Source: Streptomyces sp. SID13031 (GTDB lineage Bacteria > Actinomycetota > Actinomycetes > Propionibacteriales > Kribbellaceae). From it: a stretch of DNA of 64,000 nt. Within the stretch, counting starts at the first letter, position 1. Each line of letters begins with the position of its first letter. The notes beneath the pieces were generated by a model. It did not search any database and was not told where the DNA came from. It saw only the letters and a program-made list of their open reading frames with translations. The DNA lies in NCBI RefSeq assembly GCF_010548305.1, contig NZ_JAAGLV010000004.1:62001-126000 (forward strand). The letters are read 5' to 3'. This document shows, one piece after another, positions 33,160-43,254 of the stretch. Both the position numbers and the translations under genes were made by a program.

Positions 33160-34626
33160 CTAGTGGGTGATGACGAAGTCGGCGGGGTTCAGGCGGCGGG
33201 TGCGGCGCCAGTAGGACGTGGTGAAGTCGGGCCAGCTGGTCGAGTTGCGGCCCTGGGCGTCGATGTACCAGTTGGTGCAGCCGGTCTGCCAGACGGTGTC
33301 GCCCAGGTCGTCCTGGGTCTCGCTGATGAACCGCTCCTGCGCCTCCTCGCGAACCTCGACCGTCAGCCCGTTGCGCCGCCGGAGCAGGTCGAGCGCCTGC
33401 ATCACGTACCGGACCTGTGACTCGATCATGAACACCATCGACGAGTGCGCGAGCCACGTGTTCGGGCCGGCCAGCAGGAACAGGTTCGGGTAGCCGGCGA
33501 CCGCGATACCGAGGTGCGCGCCGATCCCGTTCTGCTTCCAGCTGTCCGCCAGATCGACGCCGTCGCGGCCGAGGATGCCGAGCCGGGTCAGGTTGGCGAA
33601 CACCTCGAACCCGGTCCCGAGCACGATCGTGTCGCACTCGCGCTCGGTCCCGTCGTCGGTGACCACGCCGGTCGGCGTGACCCGGGTGATCCCGCTGGTG
33701 ATCACGTCGACGTTGTCCCGGGTCAGCGCCGGGTAGTACTCGTTCGAAAGGAGGACTCGCTTGCAGCCGATCTGGTAGTCGGGCGTCAGCTTCGCCCGCA
33801 GGACGGGATCGGTGATCTGCTTGCGGAGGTGACGCTTGGCCTGGAGCTCGAGCCCCTTCATCAGCTTCGGGTTGCCCCCGAAGCCGGCCCCGCGCGCCTC
33901 CAGCCCCCAGTAGATGATGTCGCGGATGGCCCGCTGCCCGGCCGGGAAGCGCGAGTGCAGAGCCCGCTCGAGCGACCCGATCGCACGGTCCGGCTTGGGC
34001 GTGACCCACGGCGCGGTCCGCTGGTACAGGTCCACCTGCGCGGCTTGCTCGGCCACCGGCGGCACGAACTGGATCGCGGAGGCGCCCGTCCCGACGACGG
34101 CCACCCGGCGCCCGGTCAGGTCGTGCTCGTGGTCCCACTCCGACGAGTGGAACGCCTTGCCTGCAAAGGAGTCAAGGCCGGCGATGTCGGGGAGCTTGGG
34201 CTTGTGCAGGCCGCCCACGCCGGTCACCAGTGCCTGCGTTTCCAGCGTCTCGGTGTCGTTGAGGGTGACCGTCCAGTGCCCGGTCGCCTCGTCGAAAGCG
34301 GCTTCGGTGACGTCGGCGCCGTACCGGATCTTGTCCGCGATCCCGTACTTCGTGGCGCAGTGCTCGAGGTAGGCGAGGATCTCGTCCCAGGGCGCGAACA
34401 TCCGGGTCCAGTGCGGGTTCTGCTCGAACGAGAAGGAGTACAGGTACGACGGGACGTCGCAGGCGCAACCGGGGTAGGTGTTGTCCCGCCAGGTGCCGCC
34501 GAGGCGATCCGCCTTCTCCAGGATGACGAAGTTCTCGCAACCGGCCTGGCGGAGCTTGATGCCCATACAGAGGCCCGCGAATCCGGACCCGACGATCGCG
34601 ACCTCGACCTGTTCGATAGCAGCCAT
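33160..34626 (-). CDS. Baeyer-Villiger-type flavin monooxygenase
   Basis: A 488-residue class B flavoprotein monooxygenase using FAD and NADPH. The FAD Rossmann is VEVAIVGSGFAGLCMGIKL, with the ATG-like motif GGTWRDNTYPGCACDVPSYL; the fingerprint FxGxxxHxxxW appears as FAGKAFHSSEWD; the NADPH Rossmann is RRVAVVGTGASAIQFVPPVA. Substrates may be ketones, steroids or amines; N- and C-terminal features favour the 4-hydroxyacetophenone/steroid group. The stop is at 33160 and a LarA-like gene lies upstream on the same strand. Confidence 0.9.
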   Translation of the reverse strand: MAAIEQVEVAIVGSGFAGLCMGIKLRQAGCENFVILEKADRLGGTWRDNTYPGCACDVPSYLYSFSFEQNPHWTRMFAPWDEILAYLEHCATKYGIADKIRYGADVTEAAFDEATGHWTVTLNDTETLETQALVTGVGGLHKPKLPDIAGLDSFAGKAFHSSEWDHEHDLTGRRVAVVGTGASAIQFVPPVAEQAAQVDLYQRTAPWVTPKPDRAIGSLERALHSRFPAGQRAIRDIIYWGLEARGAGFGGNPKLMKGLELQAKRHLRKQITDPVLRAKLTPDYQIGCKRVLLSNEYYPALTRDNVDVITSGITRVTPTGVVTDDGTERECDTIVLGTGFEVFANLTRLGILGRDGVDLADSWKQNGIGAHLGIAVAGYPNLFLLAGPNTWLAHSSMVFMIESQVRYVMQALDLLRRRNGLTVEVREEAQERFISETQDDLGDTVWQTGCTNWYIDAQGRNSTSWPDFTTSYWRRTRRLNPADFVITH

Positions 34627-34671
34627 AGCAGCGAAGGTTACCCGCCAGTCAGGTCTGTGTCAGGGTCGCTG

Positions 34672-35913
<1,242 letters not shown>

Positions 35914-35928
35914 GGGATCAAGCTTATC

Positions 35929-35942
35929 GGTAAGCGGTTACC
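35929..35942. promoter_or_regulatory. Palindrome upstream of larA
   Basis: GGTAA-GCGG-TTACC lies 15 bases upstream of the larA start. GGTAAGCGG recurs at 36019–36027 ahead of the divergent FAD oxidase gene, so a shared regulator for both genes is possible. Confidence 0.45.
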
Positions 35943-36106
35943 ACGGTTCCCGGCTGGGCGAGTTCTGGCTGTGACCGGCTGGAAACCCTTGGTAGGCAAG
36001 GGAATCGCGTGAGCTCCCGGTAAGCGGCGAGGCGTTGACCGGCTTCGCAACCGGGAGCAGCATCGGGGTGTCAACTGGGGAACATCTAAGCAAGGGGGGA
36101 GTTCCC

Positions 36107-37495
36107 ATGTCCGACACGATCGCGCGTCCGTCCGGTGCTCATCGGGGACGGCCGGACGGGTTCGGGGGAGAGGTGATCCGGCCGGGCGATTCGTCGTACG
36201 ACGAAGCCCGGTCGGTGTTCAACGCGATGATCGACAAGCGGCCGGGGTTGATCGCGCAATGCGAGTCGGCGGCCGATGTCGCCGCGGCGGTCCGGTACGG
36301 CGTCTCGGAGGGGCTGGAGATCGCGGTTCGGGGCGGCGGCCACAGCGTTGCGGGCACCGGCGTGACGGAGGGCGGCATCGTCGTCGACCTGCGCAAGATG
36401 CGGTCCGTACAGGTCGATCCGGAGGCCAAGCTCGCGCGGGTCGGGGGCGGCGCTACTTGGGCGGATGTCGATGGCGCCTGCCAGCAATACTGGCTTGCGA
36501 CGACCGGCGGTCGCGTCTCGACCACCGGGGTGGCTGGGCTGACGCTTGGCGGCGGGTCCGGGTGGCTGGAGCGGAAGTTCGGGTTGGCGTGCGACAGCCT
36601 GGTGTCGGTCGAGCTCATCACGGCCGACGGGCAGTTGGTGATCGCCGACGAGACCAGGAACACCGAGTTGTTCTGGGCGCTACATGGTGGCGGGGGCAAC
36701 TTCGGGGTGGCGACGTCGCTGACGTTCAAGCTGCGGCCGTTGACCTCGATGACGCTGGCGATGGTGTTCTGGCCGGCCGACGCCGGACCTGAGGTTCTCA
36801 GCCGGTACCGCAACCTGATCGAGGCAGGTGCGCCGGAGGAGTTGGGCGGCGGCGTGATCCATCTGACGGGGCCGCCGGAGGACTTCGTACCGCTGCATCT
36901 GCAGGGCGAGCGACTGGTTGCGGCGGGCGCGTTCTATGCGGGGACCGAGGCGGAGACGAGGGAGGCGTTCGCGCCGATGTTCGATCTGTGCCCGGAGGGC
37001 GTGATGGTTGCGGAGATGCCCTATGTCGCGATCCAGTCGGCGCTGGATGATCCGCCGGGGTTCCGGAACTACTGGTCGGCGGAGCACCTCGACGAGTTCC
37101 CCGACGACGCGATCAAGGCGTTCTGCGATCGGGCGGTGGACATGCCGTACCCCTCGCCGTCGCAGCAGTTGGTGGCTCCGTGGGGAGGCGCGGTCGCGCG
37201 TGACGCCGGCAAGTGGCCGTTGCCGCACCGGAGCGCGGCCTGGGTGATCCACCCGTTCGGGATGTGGGCCGACGCGGCCGACGACCAGCGCGGGATCGAG
37301 TGGGCGCGGAATCTGTGCACGGATATGAAGCCCTGGTCGACCGGGTCGGTCTACCTGAACTTCATCGGTGACGAAGGCCAGGACCGCGTGGTGGCCGGCT
37401 ACGGGCAGGACAACTACGACCGGCTGGCCCGGGTCAAGGCGGAGTTCGACCCGGGCAACGTGTTCCATCTGAACCAGAACATCAAACCGGCTTAG
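36107..37495 (+). CDS. FAD-dependent oxidoreductase, berberine-bridge type
   Basis: A 462-residue flavin oxidase. The FAD-binding PP-loop holds VRGGGHSVAGTGVTEGGIVV, with the His that usually binds FAD covalently; the second covalent position, Cys, is in KFGLACDSLVSVEL. The BBE C-terminal element is DNYDRLARVKAEFDPGNVFH. Such bicovalent oxidases act on sugars, alkaloids or antibiotics. ATG 36107 has AAGGGGGGAG upstream. No signal peptide, so cytoplasmic. Confidence 0.9.
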   Translation: MSDTIARPSGAHRGRPDGFGGEVIRPGDSSYDEARSVFNAMIDKRPGLIAQCESAADVAAAVRYGVSEGLEIAVRGGGHSVAGTGVTEGGIVVDLRKMRSVQVDPEAKLARVGGGATWADVDGACQQYWLATTGGRVSTTGVAGLTLGGGSGWLERKFGLACDSLVSVELITADGQLVIADETRNTELFWALHGGGGNFGVATSLTFKLRPLTSMTLAMVFWPADAGPEVLSRYRNLIEAGAPEELGGGVIHLTGPPEDFVPLHLQGERLVAAGAFYAGTEAETREAFAPMFDLCPEGVMVAEMPYVAIQSALDDPPGFRNYWSAEHLDEFPDDAIKAFCDRAVDMPYPSPSQQLVAPWGGAVARDAGKWPLPHRSAAWVIHPFGMWADAADDQRGIEWARNLCTDMKPWSTGSVYLNFIGDEGQDRVVAGYGQDNYDRLARVKAEFDPGNVFHLNQNIKPA

Positions 37496-37499
37496 GTGT

Positions 37500-38504
37500 T
37501 CAGACGGCGCGGGCGATGGCGATGGAGCCTTCGAGGCGGGTACCGGCCTCGTAGATCATGTACTCCACGCCACCGTCCGAGCCGAAGGCAGGCGCTGCGC
37601 AACGACCGTTGTCAGGTGCCCCGGGCAACGGTGTGTGGAAGACGCCGAGGTGGTTGCGCTTGTCGAAGTTGTTGCCCACCTCGGTGATCCGCATCGCCCC
37701 GCCGGCCTCGATGTTCGTGTGGTAGACGACGTACGTCGAACCGTTGCGCTCGGCAATGGCCGGTGCGCCGATGTCGCGGGCGCCGACGTCCTGCGGGTTG
37801 ATCAGCGGCGTCTGGGAGAAGGTCCAGTTGCGGCCCTCCGGCGACCAGCCCCAGCCGATCGAGCGACGGTTCGCGGTGGTGTTGATCATGAAGACCATCA
37901 CGTACCGGGCGCCCTTCGACGGCAGGTCGTGGCGGAACACCCGCGCGTACGACGCTTCCGTCGTACCGGCCGGGAGCATCGAGGTGGAGAGCACCACCTT
38001 GTCGTAGGTGAAATGGATGCCGTCGGTCGAGCGGGCCAGCCGGGTGGTCGTGTTCTCGCCGTGGAAGTACATCCACAGCTCGTTGACGTCGTCGTTCCAC
38101 AGCGAGTGTGGTGAGGAGACGTGGGAGACGTTGTAGTGCGGCGACCAGGTGCGGCTGATGATCGGGTTGGCCGCGTACTCGGTGTACGGGCCGCCGAGCG
38201 AGTTCGAGTACGCCAGGCACAGGCCGCCGGGCGCGTCATGCGGGGCGTAGTACAGGTAGAAGCGGCCGAGGGCGTTGCTGATCCGGCCGACGGTGCCGCG
38301 GACGCTGGGGAAGATCAGCTCGCCGGTCGGGTTGTAGCGCAGGTTCGCCTTGTTGAACGCGACCCGGACGTAGTTGTAGTTGGGGAATCCGCCGGGGGCG
38401 GCGTTCGCGGTACCGGTGAGCTGCAGGCCGGCCGCGAGGCCGAGCCCGACGCCGGCGGTGCCGCGGAGTAGGGTCCGGCGGCTGACGGGAGGTAGGTTCG
38501 TCAT
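37500..38504 (-). CDS. Tat-exported glycoside hydrolase-like beta-propeller protein
   Basis: A 334-residue secreted protein. A twin-arginine signal (SRRTLLRGTAGVGLGLAAGL) ends at TANAAPGG. The rest looks like a five-bladed beta-propeller of the GH43/GH117 type: GRFYLYYAPHDAPGGLCLAY, ELWMYFHGENTTTRLARSTD, RDIGAPAIAERNGSTYVVYH, and AAPAFGSDGGVEYMIYEAGT. Likely acts on a plant-derived or cell-wall polysaccharide. It is divergent from a LacI regulator with a dyad operator in between. Confidence 0.75.
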   Translation of the reverse strand: MTNLPPVSRRTLLRGTAGVGLGLAAGLQLTGTANAAPGGFPNYNYVRVAFNKANLRYNPTGELIFPSVRGTVGRISNALGRFYLYYAPHDAPGGLCLAYSNSLGGPYTEYAANPIISRTWSPHYNVSHVSSPHSLWNDDVNELWMYFHGENTTTRLARSTDGIHFTYDKVVLSTSMLPAGTTEASYARVFRHDLPSKGARYVMVFMINTTANRRSIGWGWSPEGRNWTFSQTPLINPQDVGARDIGAPAIAERNGSTYVVYHTNIEAGGAMRITEVGNNFDKRNHLGVFHTPLPGAPDNGRCAAPAFGSDGGVEYMIYEAGTRLEGSIAIARAV

Positions 38505-38570
38505 CCTGGTTCCTCACACTTCGGGGGCGGTTGCTGCCGAGTGTGTAATCCGGTTGGTGGGCAGTCAATA

Positions 38571-38588
38571 AGCTAATCCGTATTAGCT
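38571..38588. promoter_or_regulatory. LacI-type operator between the glycosidase and lacI genes
   Basis: AGCTAAT (38571–38577) and ATTAGCT (38582–38588) are reverse complements with a 4-base spacer, placed between the divergent starts. It is the natural candidate site for the LacI protein, controlling both genes. Confidence 0.75.
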
Positions 38589-38601
38589 AAAGGTGATAGC
38601 G

Positions 38602-39624
38602 ATGGCAAGGGCGCCGCGGCAAGCGGATATCGCCGCCGCTGCGGGGGTTTCGCAGACGACGGTCTCGCTGGTTCTGTCCGGGAACACCGACGGTATGCGG
38701 CTGTCGGAATCGACCCGGCGGCGAGTGCTGAAGGCGGCGGAGACGCTCGGCTATGTGCCGGACCCGGTCGCCACGCGGCTGGCGTCGGCGCGTAATCACA
38801 TGATCGGCGTCTACACCTTCGCCTCCGCGTTCCCGACCGCCGTGGACGACTTCTACTACCCGATCCTGGCCGGCATCGAGGAGGAGGCGGCGGCCCTCGG
38901 CCAAGACCTGATCCTCTTCACCGGTACCGGCGGTCTCGACGCGCGGGCGGACGACAAGACGGCGATCCGCCGGACCAGGATCGCCGACGGCTGCCTGTTC
39001 TTCGGGCGCCACGTACCGGAGGAGCCGATCGACTGGCTGCTCGGCGGCGGCTTCCCCCTCGTCTACATCGGCCGCCGCGACGAGCTCGACGGGCGGATCC
39101 CCTTCGTAGGCGTGGACTACGTCGCCGCCTCAGCTGCCGTCATCCACCGACTGGTCGAGGCGGGGCACCGCGAGATCCGCTACTTGCGCTCGATGGACGA
39201 TGCGCTCTCCTCCTCCGACCGCGAGCGCGGCGTCCTCACCGCGGCCGAGTCAGCCCAGCTGCCGGTACGCCGGATCGTCGCGCGAGCCGCCGACGCGGAG
39301 GTTCGCGATTTGGTCGAGCGCTGGCGCAACGAAGGCGTGACCGCCGTCGTAGTCGAGGAGACCGACACGGGCTCCCTGTCGACCGCATTGCTGGCCGCGC
39401 TGAACGGCATCCGGGTGCCAGACGAGTTGTCGATCGCAGTACTAGGCCAACCGAAGAACCACCCAGAACTCAGTGGCTTCGACGTCCCCCGCCGAGAACT
39501 CGGCCGCCGAGCAGTGCGCCTGCTCGTCAACCAGATCACCTCATCAACTGCTCGGCCCCCCGAGCAGGTCCTCCTCGACTGCATTCCCGTCGCCGGGTCG
39601 ACTATCGGGGCTCCTGGGTGGTAA
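38602..39624 (+). CDS. LacI family transcriptional regulator
   Basis: A 340-residue regulator. The helix-turn-helix and hinge are RQADIAAAAGVSQTTVSLVL then SESTRRRVLKAAETLGYVPD. A periplasmic-binding-like domain follows (RNHMIGVYTFASAFPTAVDD, FVGVDYVAASAAVIHRLVEA). ATG 38602 has AAAGGTG upstream. It most likely represses the divergent glycosidase gene and itself through the dyad at 38571. Its last codons and stop lie inside the first copy of a 48-base direct repeat. Confidence 0.9.
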   Translation: MARAPRQADIAAAAGVSQTTVSLVLSGNTDGMRLSESTRRRVLKAAETLGYVPDPVATRLASARNHMIGVYTFASAFPTAVDDFYYPILAGIEEEAAALGQDLILFTGTGGLDARADDKTAIRRTRIADGCLFFGRHVPEEPIDWLLGGGFPLVYIGRRDELDGRIPFVGVDYVAASAAVIHRLVEAGHREIRYLRSMDDALSSSDRERGVLTAAESAQLPVRRIVARAADAEVRDLVERWRNEGVTAVVVEETDTGSLSTALLAALNGIRVPDELSIAVLGQPKNHPELSGFDVPRRELGRRAVRLLVNQITSSTARPPEQVLLDCIPVAGSTIGAPGW

Positions 39625-39661
39625 CTAACTTGCACCTGGAGACCAAAAGTTTCCCACTAGT
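39614..39661 (+). repeat. 48-base direct repeat, left copy
   Basis: Contains CTGGGTGGTAACTAACTTGC and GGAGACC[A/G]AAAGTTTCCC. The second copy is at 40697–40745, 1083 bases away. It carries the LacI stop codon on the plus strand and the AbiEi/DUF559 stop codon on the minus strand. Confidence 0.85.
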
Positions 39662-40619
39662 CGCCTAAGGAGCACTGGCGAGCGTTGCAGGGGTGCGCGG
39701 GAAGTGCGGGCATGCGGCGGCGAAGTACCTGGAGAACCTGTACGGCGGCCTCGCATGGGCGGGTGGTGATGTCGAACCACCCGTACCGCAGCGTGGCCTC
39801 GGCTCTCAGGGTGGCTCGGTTGTCGCGGTCGAGGTCACGCCGTCGATGCTGCGGCGCGAGGTGGAGACGCCCGTCGAGCTCGACCACCAGCCCGTACTCG
39901 GGATAGGCGACGTCGGTGAATTCCCGGCCCACCTGGCGCTGCCGTACTCCGGTCGGCAACCCGTGCCGCCGCTCGACGTCGCGCAGGTAGCGCAGTTCGA
40001 GCAGTGAATGCGAGCCCGCCGCCACGTCGGCCAGGATCGGCCGCAGTACTGATCGATGGCGCAGCCGGCCTCTCCCGTCGAGCGCGAGCAGGATGTCGGC
40101 TGGACTGACCCGCCCGCTCTGGCAAGCTTCCGCGATCGTGGCGGCAGCGTCGTCCGACGTCTCCGAGATCCCGACGATGTCCAGTACTGCGTGGGCCGCC
40201 TCTCGCCGCGGCGGGATGACCGCGGCCAGACGGTCCTCCCAGTGAGCGTCGCGACGGATCAGCAGGTTGGGGCGGCTCCGCACTCGCCGATCGCGGGGGA
40301 TGGTCACGTACACCGGGCGGCGGTCGTCCCGCTTGATCAGCCCGGATTGCTCGGCCGCGGTGTAGTGGCTCCAGGCTGCATCCGGGCCCGCGTACAGCAG
40401 CGCTGCCAGCAGGCGTTCGTCGTACCCGATCGGTCCGGTGTGGGTGGCATAGACACCGGGATGGACCGTCTGCCAGGCCCGCCGCCGTAGGCGCCGCCGG
40501 ATGTCGGCCTCGGACCAGGCCGCAGCCAGAAGCTGACTCCGGCCGACAATCCGGTTCTGCGTGTGGATCAGGACCTCGATCCCCTCGTCCTCAAGCTCCT
40601 GCTGCCACCACCAGTCCAT
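39657..40619 (-). CDS. AbiEi antitoxin-like/DUF559 endonuclease-fold protein
   Basis: A 320-residue protein combining an N-terminal AbiEi-like winged helix (SQLLAAAWSEADIRRRLRRR, QTVHPGVYATHT) with a C-terminal DUF559/Vsr-like domain (FTDVAYPEYGLVVELDGRLH, RDLDRDNRATLRAEATLRYG). Such fusions are numerous in Kribbella- and Nocardioides-like genomes and their role is unresolved; the Vsr fold suggests nuclease ancestry. ATG 40619 is used because the upstream frame crosses the direct repeat. Both gene ends lie in or next to the 48-base direct repeats, so the unit may be mobile. Confidence 0.72.
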   Translation of the reverse strand: MDWWWQQELEDEGIEVLIHTQNRIVGRSQLLAAAWSEADIRRRLRRRAWQTVHPGVYATHTGPIGYDERLLAALLYAGPDAAWSHYTAAEQSGLIKRDDRRPVYVTIPRDRRVRSRPNLLIRRDAHWEDRLAAVIPPRREAAHAVLDIVGISETSDDAAATIAEACQSGRVSPADILLALDGRGRLRHRSVLRPILADVAAGSHSLLELRYLRDVERRHGLPTGVRQRQVGREFTDVAYPEYGLVVELDGRLHLAPQHRRRDLDRDNRATLRAEATLRYGWFDITTRPCEAAVQVLQVLRRRMPALPAHPCNARQCSLGD

Positions 40620-40696
40620 CCAACCAAGGGTGCCGGAGATGAGCGGATGGCGTTGCGCAGGCTGTGGACAACCGGTCCCTCGAACCCTTGCCGCCG

Positions 40697-40745
40697 CTGG
40701 GTGGTAACTAACTTGCACCTGGAGACCGAAAGTTTCCCGCTTAGT
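40697..40745 (+). repeat. 48-base direct repeat, right copy
   Basis: Same as the left copy at 39614–39661 apart from three small differences (A to G at two positions and one extra T). It lies just upstream of the AbiEi/DUF559 gene and of the phospholipase D gene. Confidence 0.85.
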
Positions 40746-40809
40746 GGCCTCGGGGTCAGTGGCCTCAGCTCGTCAGTTCGGATTCGGCTGGTCGGGGTAC
40801 CTGGGTCTG

Positions 40810-42321
40810 GTGAGTGACTGGTTTCTGACGTCTGCCGAGCGCGGCAACCCTGCGTCCGATCTCGAGAGGGCGTGGACGGGCGGCAATGCGGTCAGGCTGA
40901 TCGTGCACGGCGTCGGCTACTTCCGGCGCCTGTACGACGAACTGTGTGCGCTCACCGCCGGCGATCGGGTGTACTTCACCGACTGGCGGGGTGACGCGGA
41001 CGAGCGGCTCTTCGAGGACGGGCCGACCGTCGGCGAGGTGCTCTGCGACCTGGCCAGGAGCGGGGTCGAGGTCCGTGGGTTGCTTTGGCGGTCGCATTCT
41101 CACCATGTCCAGTTCAACGCCCAGGAGAACCAGCGGCTCGGGACCGAGCTCAACGAGGCCGGTGCCGAGGTGCTGCTTGATCAGCGGGTACGGCGGCTGG
41201 CGTCGCATCACCAGAAGCTTTTCGTGATCCGCCATCGAGGGGCCCCGGCGAAGGATGTCGCGTTCGTGGGCGGGATCGATCTGAGCCACCAGCGCCGCGA
41301 CGATGCCGAGCACCTCGGCGATCCGCAGCAGGCGCCGATGGATCCGCGGTACGGGGATCGGGCGCCCTGGCACGACGCGGTGCTCGAGTTGCGCGGTCCG
41401 GTGGTCGCGGAAGTGCTCCGGACCTTCGTCGAGCGATGGGACGATCCGAACCCGCTGGACCGGCGGACGCCGTACCGGATGGTGGTGCAGCGGTTGGAGC
41501 GGATGCCGCGTCATCCGGCCAAGCTGCCCGAGGAGTTCCCGGATCCACCCGAGGCGGGGCGGCACGAAGTACAGGTGTTGCGGACGTACGGGCACAAGCA
41601 TCCGGCGTTCCCGTTCGCACCGAAGGGTGAGTACAGCGTGGCGCGGGCGTATCAGAAGGCGTTCGGGCGGGCGCGGCGGTTGATCTACTTCGAGGACCAG
41701 TATCTGTGGTCGTCGGTGGTGGCCGAGGGGTTGTGTGAGGCGTTGGAGCGGTCGCCGGAGCTGCGGGTGATCGCGGTGGTGCCGCGGTATCCGGATGCCG
41801 ACGGGCGGTTCAGCGGGCCGCCCGCGCGGTACGGGCAGCTGCAGGCGATGGACAGGCTGCGGTCGGTGGCGCCGGATCGGGTCGCGGTCTACAACCTCGA
41901 GAACGCGGCTGGTACGCCGATCTACGTGCACGCGAAGGTGTGCGTGGTGGATGACGAGTGGTTCACGTGTGGTTCGGACAACTTCAACCGGCGCTCCTGG
42001 ACCAACGACAGCGAGCTGACGTGCGCGGTGGTCGGCGACGGGCTGGCGCGGTCGGTACGGGCCGAGCTGTGGGCCGAGCATCTTGGTGGCGAGCCGAATC
42101 TCGATCCGGCGGAGGGGTTCGAGCAGTGGAAGGCTGCTGCCTCGGCGCTGGACTCGTGGCATGACGGTGGTGAGACCGGGCCGCGGCCGGCTGGTCAGGT
42201 GCGGCTGCATGAGCCGGTACGAGTGGGACGGCTGGCGAGGTTGTGGGCGCGGCCGGTGTATGACCATGTCTACGATCCCGACGGTCGCCCTCGGCGGCTT
42301 CGGCGGAAAAACGAGTTCTGA
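40810..42321 (+). CDS. Phospholipase D family protein with two HKD motifs
   Basis: A ~503-residue protein. The first catalytic HKD motif is ASHHQKLFVIRHRGAPAKDV AFVGGID-type (His-x-Lys-x4-Asp variant), and the second is YVHAKVCVVDDEWFTCGSDN. Between them is a long insert typical of actinobacterial PLDc proteins that hydrolyse phospholipids or phosphodiesters. No signal peptide is seen. GTG 40810 begins MSDWFLTSAERGNPASDLER; an upstream start at 40744 would begin inside the direct repeat. Confidence 0.85.
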   Translation: MSDWFLTSAERGNPASDLERAWTGGNAVRLIVHGVGYFRRLYDELCALTAGDRVYFTDWRGDADERLFEDGPTVGEVLCDLARSGVEVRGLLWRSHSHHVQFNAQENQRLGTELNEAGAEVLLDQRVRRLASHHQKLFVIRHRGAPAKDVAFVGGIDLSHQRRDDAEHLGDPQQAPMDPRYGDRAPWHDAVLELRGPVVAEVLRTFVERWDDPNPLDRRTPYRMVVQRLERMPRHPAKLPEEFPDPPEAGRHEVQVLRTYGHKHPAFPFAPKGEYSVARAYQKAFGRARRLIYFEDQYLWSSVVAEGLCEALERSPELRVIAVVPRYPDADGRFSGPPARYGQLQAMDRLRSVAPDRVAVYNLENAAGTPIYVHAKVCVVDDEWFTCGSDNFNRRSWTNDSELTCAVVGDGLARSVRAELWAEHLGGEPNLDPAEGFEQWKAAASALDSWHDGGETGPRPAGQVRLHEPVRVGRLARLWARPVYDHVYDPDGRPRRLRRKNEF

Positions 42322-42351
42322 GAGTCGCCGTCGGTGGGTTTGGATGGGGGC

Positions 42352-43236
42352 ATGGGCAAGATGCATGCGGACGAGGCGCCGATCGACGAGCAGTTGGTAC
42401 TGCGGCTGGTGGCGGCGCAGTTTCCGCAGTGGAGCGGGTTGGGGGTTTCGGAGGTTCCCTCGAGCGGGACCGTCAATGCGATGTACCGGCTCGGGGAGTC
42501 GCTGACCGTACGGCTGCCGCGGATCGCGGGTGGGGTGTCGGACATCGAGAAGGAGTTCGAGTGGTTGCCGCGGTTCGCGCCGTTGGTGCCGGTGCGGATC
42601 CCGGTACCGGTCGGGCTGGGGGAGCCGGGGGACGGGTATCCGTGGCCGTGGTCGGTGCAGGAGTGGATCGACGGGGACATCGCGGTTGCGGGGGCCGTGG
42701 TGGAGCCTGGTGGGTTGGCTGAGGAGCTGGCTGGGTTCGTACGGGCGTTTCGGGTTGTCGAGTTGCCGGGCGGGCCGGCGGCGTACCGGGGTGGGGCCTT
42801 GGGTTCTCAGGATGAGGAGACTCGGAAGGCTCTTGATCAGCTGGAAGGGTCGATCGATACGGCGACGGCGTTGGCTGCTTGGGAGTCTGCGCTGGCGGCG
42901 ACACCGGCGGCTGCGCCTTGCTGGGTGCATGGCGATTTGATGCCTTCCAACCTGTTGCTCGACGAGGGCGGCCGGCTGGCCGCGGTGATCGACTTCGCGA
43001 CCGCGGGGGTCGGGGATCCGGCGTGCGACCTGATTCCTGCGTGGAATCTGTTGCCTGCCTCTGCTCGTCTGGTCTACCGCGAGGCGCTGGGCGTCGACGA
43101 TGACGCCTGGAATCGCGGCCGGGGGCGCGCGCTATCGATGGCGCTGATCCAGCTCCCGTACTACCGGCACACGAACCCGGGGATCGCCGCCAACGCCCAG
43201 CACGTCATCGACGAAGTGCTCGCCGACTTCAGCTAG
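42352..43236 (+). CDS. APH/ChoK-family phosphotransferase
   Basis: A 294-residue kinase-fold protein. Brenner's catalytic motif is CWVHGDLMPSNLLLD with Asp and Asn, and VIDFATAGVGDPACDLIPAW is the metal-binding DFG-like motif. The N-terminal lobe (SSGTVNAMYRLGESLTVRLP) suits nucleotide binding. Substrates of such small kinases include aminoglycosides, macrolides and choline; the macrolide-like subgroup is closest by feel, but no resistance claim is possible. Confidence 0.85.
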   Translation: MGKMHADEAPIDEQLVLRLVAAQFPQWSGLGVSEVPSSGTVNAMYRLGESLTVRLPRIAGGVSDIEKEFEWLPRFAPLVPVRIPVPVGLGEPGDGYPWPWSVQEWIDGDIAVAGAVVEPGGLAEELAGFVRAFRVVELPGGPAAYRGGALGSQDEETRKALDQLEGSIDTATALAAWESALAATPAAAPCWVHGDLMPSNLLLDEGGRLAAVIDFATAGVGDPACDLIPAWNLLPASARLVYREALGVDDDAWNRGRGRALSMALIQLPYYRHTNPGIAANAQHVIDEVLADFS

Positions 43237-43254
43237 CCACGTGAAATCCCGAGG

